This document shows positions 6,566 to 11,019 of a stretch of DNA of 11,019 nucleotides, one piece after another. How positions within the stretch are numbered: position 1 is the first letter of the stretch; every line of letters starts with the position of its first letter. Origin of the DNA: an uncultured Collinsella sp. (GTDB taxonomy: Bacteria; Actinomycetota; Coriobacteriia; Coriobacteriales; Coriobacteriaceae). The notes beneath the pieces were generated by a model, which worked only from the letters and a program-made list of their open reading frames with translations, ran no database searches and was not told the DNA's origin. Location: assembly GCA_900751695.1 (NCBI GenBank), contig CAADSS010000061.1:1-11019 (forward strand), in the 5' to 3' direction. The position numbers and the translations under genes are program-made.

Positions 6566-6632
6566 AGTTGCGGTGATATAGTTCCGATTTAAGCGGTTTA
6601 ACAGCATAAACAGGAACTATATCACCGCAACT
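6566..6632 (-). terminator. Perfect 20-bp stem, probable terminator of the radical SAM gene
   Basis: Positions 6566-6585 and 6613-6632 are exact reverse complements with a 27-base loop. On the minus strand the stem is followed by TTTTATG, a short U-tract. It starts 41 bases past the stop codon of the radical SAM gene. The large loop and AT-containing stem are unusual for an intrinsic terminator. Confidence 0.6.
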
Positions 6633-6673
6633 GATGGAGCGGGGTGGCGGGCACTAGCTGCTGCGTGGTTTTG

Positions 6674-7450
6674 CTAGTAGCTCACCTGGCAGGGGATGCC
6701 GAGGGCGCGCACGCGTGCAGCGATCGTGTCGAGCACCTCGGGTGCTGCCTTGGCAAGGCCGGCGACCGGTGTCTCGCGCGCTACCGTGTAGATGGTTGCT
6801 TCTTGTGGGCGAATGCGCTCAAGCGCCGCGAGCCAGGGGGCAACGTACTCCTCGCCGGTGTTGTCGATGAGCTTGCCCTGATACTCGCCGGTCAAAAAGA
6901 TCGTCTGGATAATAACGTGACCGTCAAAGCTTGCGAACGTCTCAATCTGGTGCTCGACGTCGTAGGGGCCAACAGGCTGGTCGAGCAGCTGGATAAACGC
7001 CGGGTCGACGGTATCGAGCTTGAGGATGTTGTCGTCGACCATCATGAGCGCATCGTGTACCTGGGGACGGTCGGCGCGCGTGCCGTTGGAGAGCACGGCG
7101 ATCTTGGAGTTTGGGGCAAGCTCGTCGCGCAGCGCGACGGCGCCGGCGATGGCCTGAGGAAACTCCGGTGCGGCGGTGGGCTCGCCGTTGCCTGCGAAGG
7201 TGATCACATCGGGGAGCTCGCCCTCGGCTGCCATCTCGCGCAGCTTTGCCTCGAGCGCGTTGAGTACCACGGCGGCTGTGTTGTACGGCTCATGGCAGGG
7301 GCGCTCGGCGTTGAGGCCGTTTTCGCAGTAAATGCAGTCGAACGTGCAGATTTTGCCGCTGGCCGGCATCATGTTGACGCCGAGCGAGAGACCAAGGCGA
7401 CGGCTGCGAACGGGCCCAAAGATGGGGCTGGCATTCAAAAACGTAGACAT
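6674..7450 (-). CDS. Radical SAM protein of unknown substrate
   Basis: The 258-residue protein carries the radical SAM signature CxxxCxxC at Cys35, Cys39 and Cys42 (ICTFDCIYC), which binds a 4Fe-4S cluster and cleaves S-adenosylmethionine. GNGEPT at 87-92 is the GGEP-like SAM-binding motif. MSTFLNASPIFGPVRSRRLG at the start is typical of a COG0731-like group of short radical SAM proteins with roles that are poorly known. It has no obvious extra cluster-binding domain. The start is ATG 7448-7450. The frame is open to ATG 7552, but the GAGGAG ribosome binding site lies inside that extension, nine bases before the chosen ATG; another ATG at 7454-7456 is only three bases from it. Substrate and pathway cannot be read from the sequence. 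Confidence 0.85.
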   Translation of the reverse strand: MSTFLNASPIFGPVRSRRLGLSLGVNMMPASGKICTFDCIYCENGLNAERPCHEPYNTAAVVLNALEAKLREMAAEGELPDVITFAGNGEPTAAPEFPQAIAGAVALRDELAPNSKIAVLSNGTRADRPQVHDALMMVDDNILKLDTVDPAFIQLLDQPVGPYDVEHQIETFASFDGHVIIQTIFLTGEYQGKLIDNTGEEYVAPWLAALERIRPQEATIYTVARETPVAGLAKAAPEVLDTIAARVRALGIPCQVSY

Positions 7451-7498
7451 AGGCATATGCTCCTCAAGACAATTGTGCCTAAGCATAGCATCGGCTCC

Positions 7499-7523
7499 AA
7501 AGCAAGGTGCGGGCCCTTGCTTT
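7499..7523 (-). promoter_or_regulatory. Leader hairpin upstream of the radical SAM gene
   Basis: AAAGCAAGG (7499-7507) pairs perfectly with 7515-7523 around a seven-base loop. In the minus-strand RNA it would lie in the leader, after a run of eight A (7533-7540) and about 40 bases before the GAGGAG ribosome binding site. CATAAT at 7549-7554 on the minus strand is a possible -10 box with no clear -35. The role is inferred. Confidence 0.35.
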
Positions 7524-7623
7524 ACAAGTTTCTTTTTTTTCACGTCGCTCATTATGCGGTGCCATGAAAAGCTTCGGGTCGGGTACAGTTAATCTGTTAA
7601 CAAGGCGCAAGGCAATGCGGGTC

Positions 7624-7653
7624 CATCCAGCCGTACTGACGTGCAGCTGGATG
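7624..7653 (+). promoter_or_regulatory. Inverted repeat in the upstream region of the alpha/beta hydrolase gene
   Basis: CATCCAGC (7624-7631) and GCTGGATG (7646-7653) are perfect reverse complements with a 14-base spacer, 23 bases before the start codon. It could be an operator or a leader hairpin. GTTAATCTGTTAAC at 7588-7601 upstream might be part of the promoter, but I cannot define -35 and -10 boxes. Confidence 0.35.
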
Positions 7654-7676
7654 AGCATTGATGATGGGGGCACAAC

Positions 7677-8486
7677 ATGGATTTTACGGTCGAGAATGCG
7701 GGCACCACGATTGCCTGTCGCGAATATGCCGGCCCGGATGTGTCGCCTGATACTCCTGCCTTGGTGTGCGTACACGGCGCTTGTGTCGACGGCACATTTT
7801 TTGACGGTATCGCTTGCGAGCTCAGCCGCAACTACCGTGTAATTGCCTACGACCGCCGCGGCTGCGGTGGCAGTAGCGATGCGGCAGACGGCAGCTATGA
7901 TCTTGCCGCTCAGGCCGCCGACCTGCAAGCCGTGATCGAACACGTTGGCGCTCCGGCAAATGTGCTTGCGCATAGCGCCGGTACGTTGGTGGCGCTGGAG
8001 CTTCTTCGCACCGAACCCCATCTCGTCGCCCGTGCGATTCTGCATGAGCCGGCTGTGTCGGCCGAAGGCGTCGGCATGGGCGCAGCTCCGGTTTTGCTCG
8101 ATATGATTGCGGCTGGAAAGGTTTCAAGGGCGCTCCGGCTTTTCTTGGGAGCTCTTGGCGACTTGGACCCCGAGGCTCCTGGGACGACCGAAGCGGAAGT
8201 CAAACATGCCCTGCGCAATGGTCGTTGCTTTATGGCGAACGAATATGGAACAAATATGACTTACGTTCCCAATTGGGATAGTGTCTGCGCATCGAAGTCC
8301 GTTGCTGCTGTGCTTCTCGGCGAGCTTTCGGTCGATACGCCCCGCGAGGCTGGCACGCGAGCGGCTGCCGAATATCTCGATTGCCCCCTTGTGACGATCC
8401 CGGGCGCGCATAACGGTCTGCGCGATCGCCCCGTTACGGCGGCAAACGCCGTTCGCGATGTCTTGGAGCGTTTGCACGCTCGATGA
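7677..8486 (+). CDS. Alpha/beta hydrolase
   Basis: A 269-residue single-domain hydrolase of the alpha/beta fold, probably cytosolic, with no signal peptide. VCVHGACVDG (31-40) supplies the HG oxyanion motif after the first core strand. YDRRGCGGSS (58-67) is the usual loop before helix A. AHSAGT (98-103) is the nucleophile elbow with Ser100. His245 in PGAHNG is the catalytic histidine, and Asp220 in LSVD is the best candidate acid. A variable cap spans about 128-205. The substrate (an ester, lactone or amide) is not readable. Start: ATG preceded by GGGGG with a six-base spacer. It stands alone between the divergent radical SAM gene and the promoter of the signalling unit; a weak hairpin follows at 8513-8530. 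Confidence 0.9.
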   Translation: MDFTVENAGTTIACREYAGPDVSPDTPALVCVHGACVDGTFFDGIACELSRNYRVIAYDRRGCGGSSDAADGSYDLAAQAADLQAVIEHVGAPANVLAHSAGTLVALELLRTEPHLVARAILHEPAVSAEGVGMGAAPVLLDMIAAGKVSRALRLFLGALGDLDPEAPGTTEAEVKHALRNGRCFMANEYGTNMTYVPNWDSVCASKSVAAVLLGELSVDTPREAGTRAAAEYLDCPLVTIPGAHNGLRDRPVTAANAVRDVLERLHAR

Positions 8487-8521
8487 CCTGCGAGGAGAGG
8501 GGCTGTTAGCGTTTCGTCATT

Positions 8522-8672
8522 GTTAACGAATGCGCCCATAAGCGCGCGCCCGCGGCTCCATTATCGCCGCTTGCCAGGTCATAAAAATGTAACGATAATC
8601 GCGCGTTTGCCTTCAGCTGTTAGATGTTACCCTTGTACCAATTGATATGCACTGTTGCCGTGCGTAACGATA
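8522..8672 (+). repeat. Direct repeats of GTAACGATA around the promoter of the signalling unit
   Basis: GTAACGATA occurs at 8589-8597, overlapping the -10 box, and again at 8664-8672, just before the ribosome binding site. A related GTTAACGAA lies at 8522-8530, upstream of the -35 box. Their placement suggests operator sites for a regulator, but no regulator is known and three short copies could arise by chance. Confidence 0.35.
8571..8599 (+). promoter_or_regulatory. Sigma-70-type promoter of the GGDEF/REC/HD-GYP and Hpt unit
   Basis: TTGCCA (8571-8576) and GATAAT (8594-8599) are separated by exactly 17 bases and match the consensus at four and five of six positions. Transcription would start near 8606, giving a leader of about 80 bases. 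Confidence 0.68.
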
Positions 8673-8685
8673 GAAAGGGCCCCAT

Positions 8686-10566
8686 ATGCTCAATAATCAC
8701 GAGGTCAATCTAACCGACGAGGAGGCTGCCGCCGAGGTCGCCCGCGTCGCGAAGACCTACCCCGTGGTGCGTTTGCTGTCGGCCGATCAGATTAAGAGCG
8801 AGCCTAACTGCCTGCTCGCCGGCAATCGGTGCCCTTGTTTGCGTCAGTCGAGTCTTGAGGCCTTGGCAGATTCCGATGAGGTGTCGGAGCAACTGCTCAA
8901 CGATGGTGTTGAGTACCGCGCCCGCCTGCGCCCTCTGAAGGTCGAGGGCGAGCCTCATGTCTTACTGATGGTGCGTCCGATCGATGAGCAAGAGGCTGCA
9001 GAAGAGGACCTTGTCTACACCGACGTGCTGACGAGCGTGCGCAATCGCCGATATTACGAGGAAAAGCTCCGTAGCGCCCGCATGAATGCCGGCGTTGCGG
9101 TGATCGACCTTGATGATTTTAGGGTCTTCAATGATACGTGTGGCCGTCATGCCGGCGACCTTGCGCTCGGTGCTGTGGCGACGGCCATACGCAGCGGAAT
9201 TCGTTCGACTGACGAGCTCGTACGCTATGGCTGTGACAAGTTTGTGGTCGTCATGCCCAATATTCCCTCCGATGACTTCACCCGTCGCCTGCATCAGGTG
9301 TCCGATGCCGTTCATGCCACGATTGTTCCGGGTCATGAGTACGTGAGCTTGACGGCATGTGTTGGTGGCGTTCGCATTCATGGCGAGACGGTCGATGAGG
9401 GAGTTGGCCGCGCTGTCCAGTTATTGAGCCGCGCTAAGGCAAAAGCCGGTACGGTCGTGACCGATGCCGATTCCATCGAAGCCTTCCAAAGCGACAAGCC
9501 TTTGGTGCTTATTGTCGATGACTCCGAGATGAACCGAGCCATTCTCAACGAGATGCTCAAGGACGAGTATTGCATCCTCGAGGCCGACAACGGTCGTACG
9601 GCGCTTGACATGGTCGACCGCTATGGCGATGAGTTGTCGCTCGTGCTGCTGGATATTGTCATGCCGGGCATAAGCGGCTTTGAGGTGCTGGCCGATCTGT
9701 CGCGCCGATCGGGTATCGACAATCTACCTTTCATCATGATTTCGAGCGAAGATTCCGATGATATGGTTTTGCGCGCGTACGAGCTGGGCGCCTCGGACTA
9801 TATCAACCGCCCGTTTGACTCCCGTGTCGTGCGCCGCCGTGTAAGCAACACCATCCGCCTATACGCCAAACAGCGCCGCCTGACGAGTCTGCTGTCCCAG
9901 CAGTACAACGAGCGCGTCAAGAACAGTCGCATGCTCATCGACATCATGGCCGGCGTCATGGAGCTTCGCAACGGCGAGAGCGGCAGGCACGTTACGAACA
10001 TCGAGAAGCTGACCGAGCTGCTGCTTGGCTGTCTGGTCCAGCGTAGCGATACCATCTCCCTCGACAATGAGGAACGCTCTACGATTGCCCTGGCTTCGGC
10101 GCTGCACGATATCGGCAAGATGTCGATTGATGATGCGATTCTCAACAAGCCCGGGCGCCTTACGCCCGAGGAGTTCGAGATTATGAAGACGCATACCACG
10201 ATGGGCGCCGACATGTTGCTTGAGCTGGGCCGCCATCACGTCGGCAATGCGCTTATGGAATATGCGTACCAGATTGCGCGTTGGCATCACGAGCGCTGGG
10301 ACGGCAAGGGTTATCCCGATGGCCTTAAGGGCGACGAGATTCCCATTGCCGCGCAGGTGGTCTCGGTGGCCGACGTGTACGATGCTCTGACGAGCGTGCG
10401 CGTGTACAAGGACGCTATCCCGCACAAGGAGGCAATCCAGATGATCCTGGACGGTAAGTGCGGCACCTTTAACCCGCTGTTGCTCGACTGCCTGCTCGAG
10501 GTGCAAGACCGTATTGCCGAGACGTTGGCACGCCCCGCCGACGTCGTCGCGTTTCCCACGATTTAG
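8686..10566 (+). CDS. Degenerate GGDEF - receiver - HD-GYP c-di-GMP signalling protein
   Basis: A 626-residue soluble protein. Residues 1-105 are an unrecognised sensor-like region with Cys42, Cys49 and Cys51. About 110-265 is a GGDEF domain: DLDDFRVFND (141-150) is kept, but the signature reads GCDKF (182-186), so cyclase activity is probably lost, while the I-site RSTD (173-176) remains. About 272-390 is a receiver domain with Asp278/279, phosphoacceptor Asp323 in LLDIVMPG and Ser353, but Arg375 replaces the conserved Lys. About 415-612 is an HD-GYP domain with His435, HDIGK (474-478), His503, HH (534-535), GYP (542-544) and VADVYDAL, all that c-di-GMP phosphodiesterases of this type need. 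There are no membrane segments. Predicted output is c-di-GMP hydrolysis, controlled by phosphorylation and perhaps by c-di-GMP binding. Start: ATG with GAAAGGG six bases upstream. Confidence 0.92.
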   Translation: MLNNHEVNLTDEEAAAEVARVAKTYPVVRLLSADQIKSEPNCLLAGNRCPCLRQSSLEALADSDEVSEQLLNDGVEYRARLRPLKVEGEPHVLLMVRPIDEQEAAEEDLVYTDVLTSVRNRRYYEEKLRSARMNAGVAVIDLDDFRVFNDTCGRHAGDLALGAVATAIRSGIRSTDELVRYGCDKFVVVMPNIPSDDFTRRLHQVSDAVHATIVPGHEYVSLTACVGGVRIHGETVDEGVGRAVQLLSRAKAKAGTVVTDADSIEAFQSDKPLVLIVDDSEMNRAILNEMLKDEYCILEADNGRTALDMVDRYGDELSLVLLDIVMPGISGFEVLADLSRRSGIDNLPFIMISSEDSDDMVLRAYELGASDYINRPFDSRVVRRRVSNTIRLYAKQRRLTSLLSQQYNERVKNSRMLIDIMAGVMELRNGESGRHVTNIEKLTELLLGCLVQRSDTISLDNEERSTIALASALHDIGKMSIDDAILNKPGRLTPEEFEIMKTHTTMGADMLLELGRHHVGNALMEYAYQIARWHHERWDGKGYPDGLKGDEIPIAAQVVSVADVYDALTSVRVYKDAIPHKEAIQMILDGKCGTFNPLLLDCLLEVQDRIAETLARPADVVAFPTI

Positions 10567-10589
10567 TTTGACCAAAGGAGTTTTAATCC

Positions 10590-10946
10590 ATGATTTCCAT
10601 GCGTGAGGCGTATGAGAAGATTGGCGCCAATTATGATGACGCGTGCGCTCGGCTGATGGGCGAGGAAATGCTTAGCCGCTTTGCCCTCAAGTTTTTGGAT
10701 GACGAGAGCATGGACAAGCTGGAGGCCGCCATGGCGGCGGGAGACGCCGAAGGTGCGTTTATGGCGGCGCACACGCTCAAGGGCGTGAGTCAGAACCTGG
10801 GATTCGATAACCTGTATGAGCCGGCGGTCGTGGTGACCGAGGCGCTGCGCGGCGCCGATACCGTTGACGGCGCTCGCGAGGGAATGCATGCGCTGCAGCA
10901 GCAATATGCGGCAACGATGTCGGCCCTGCGCGAAGCGGCCGAATAA
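10590..10946 (+). CDS. Single-domain Hpt (histidine phosphotransfer) protein
   Basis: A 118-residue all-helical protein with the Hpt signature AAHTLKGVSQNLGF around phosphorylatable His61 and the conserved Lys64 and Gly65. Hpt proteins shuttle phosphoryl groups between receiver domains in phosphorelays. There is no kinase or receiver domain attached. It begins 23 bases after the stop of the GGDEF/REC/HD-GYP gene, with AAAGGAG nine bases before its ATG, so the two are almost surely co-transcribed and the receiver domain of the neighbour is the obvious partner. The direction of phosphotransfer is not known. The ATG at 10599 is an alternative start that would lose three residues. The kinase must be encoded elsewhere. 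Confidence 0.93.
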   Translation: MISMREAYEKIGANYDDACARLMGEEMLSRFALKFLDDESMDKLEAAMAAGDAEGAFMAAHTLKGVSQNLGFDNLYEPAVVVTEALRGADTVDGAREGMHALQQQYAATMSALREAAE

Positions 10947-10959
10947 GAGCTTGCGAGCC

Positions 10960-10988
10960 TTGGGCTGTGTGTCCCGGCCATATATAGG
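10960..10988 (+). promoter_or_regulatory. Possible promoter at the right edge
   Basis: TTGGGC (10960-10965) and TATAGG (10983-10988) are 17 bases apart, with a TATATA run overlapping the second box. An ATG at 11011 could open a gene that leaves the window, but only three codons are visible. Both boxes are weak matches. Confidence 0.28.
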
Positions 10989-11019
10989 TAAAAGGGCGCC
11001 CCGCCGGACCATGTGGCCG

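Larger units (their letters stand above)
6533..6661. repeat. Long imperfect palindrome between the radical SAM and methionine aminopeptidase genes
   Basis: Around the perfect 20-bp stem at 6566-6585 and 6613-6632, weaker outer arms continue: CCACCC (6547-6552) with GGGTGG (6642-6647) and GCAGCTAGT (6533-6541) with its complement at 6653-6661. Their centres (6597-6599) differ only by small indels. The arms are about 50 bases each and fill most of the intergenic gap without entering either coding region. No flanking target duplication is obvious. Confidence 0.65.

Noticed and set aside
6644..7567. Plus-strand open frame (307 codons) opposite the radical SAM gene
   Set aside because: The minus-strand frame has the CxxxCxxC motif and a good ribosome binding site; this one has neither.
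9859..10575. Minus-strand open frame (238 codons) opposite the HD-GYP domain
   Set aside because: Antisense shadow of a domain with every catalytic motif present.
1..11019. CRISPR array, tRNA, rRNA, or a defence or toxin-antitoxin system
   Set aside because: No regularly spaced repeats, no recognisable tRNA or rRNA sequence, and no proteins of such systems among the genes found.

Overview
The window is high-GC, densely coded DNA. Gene content and style suggest a gut actinobacterium of the Coriobacteriia, most likely Collinsella or a close relative. That assignment is an inference from overall resemblance; there is no rRNA or other marker gene here to prove it.

Layout, left to right. (1) 1-242 is non-coding and dominated by one concentric imperfect palindrome (66-251). 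(2) On the minus strand are a 6-phosphofructokinase (243-1322) and a membrane-anchored choloylglycine-hydrolase-type Ntn hydrolase (1463-2548). (3) Divergent on the plus strand are an M18 zinc aminopeptidase (2710-4095) and a coupled 60-residue ORF (4096-4278). (4) 4279-4562 has no supported gene but holds three hairpin structures between convergent transcripts. (5) On the minus strand are a D-2-hydroxyacid dehydrogenase (4563-5498), a methionine aminopeptidase with an N-terminal SEC-C zinc motif (5626-6513) and a radical SAM protein (6674-7450). Strong terminators separate them, so they look like separate units rather than one operon. (6) On the plus strand are an alpha/beta hydrolase (7677-8486) and then a two-gene signalling unit: a 626-residue protein with a degenerate GGDEF domain, a receiver domain and an HD-GYP domain (8686-10566), followed by a single-domain Hpt phosphotransfer protein (10590-10946). 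No gap between genes exceeds 300 bases.

The left part is housekeeping and accessory metabolism: glycolysis, peptide turnover, N-terminal methionine removal and 2-keto acid reduction. The right-hand unit is the most interesting biology. The Hpt protein and the receiver domain are natural phosphorelay partners. The GGDEF domain has lost its catalytic signature but keeps the c-di-GMP-binding I-site, while the HD-GYP domain looks intact. This suggests a phosphorelay-controlled c-di-GMP phosphodiesterase. No histidine kinase is in the window.

The most unusual non-coding signal is a set of long intergenic palindromes whose inner and outer arms share one centre. One of them copies the last two codons and the stop of the phosphofructokinase gene. 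I found no transposase, CRISPR array, tRNA or rRNA, and no clear new defence or mobile system.
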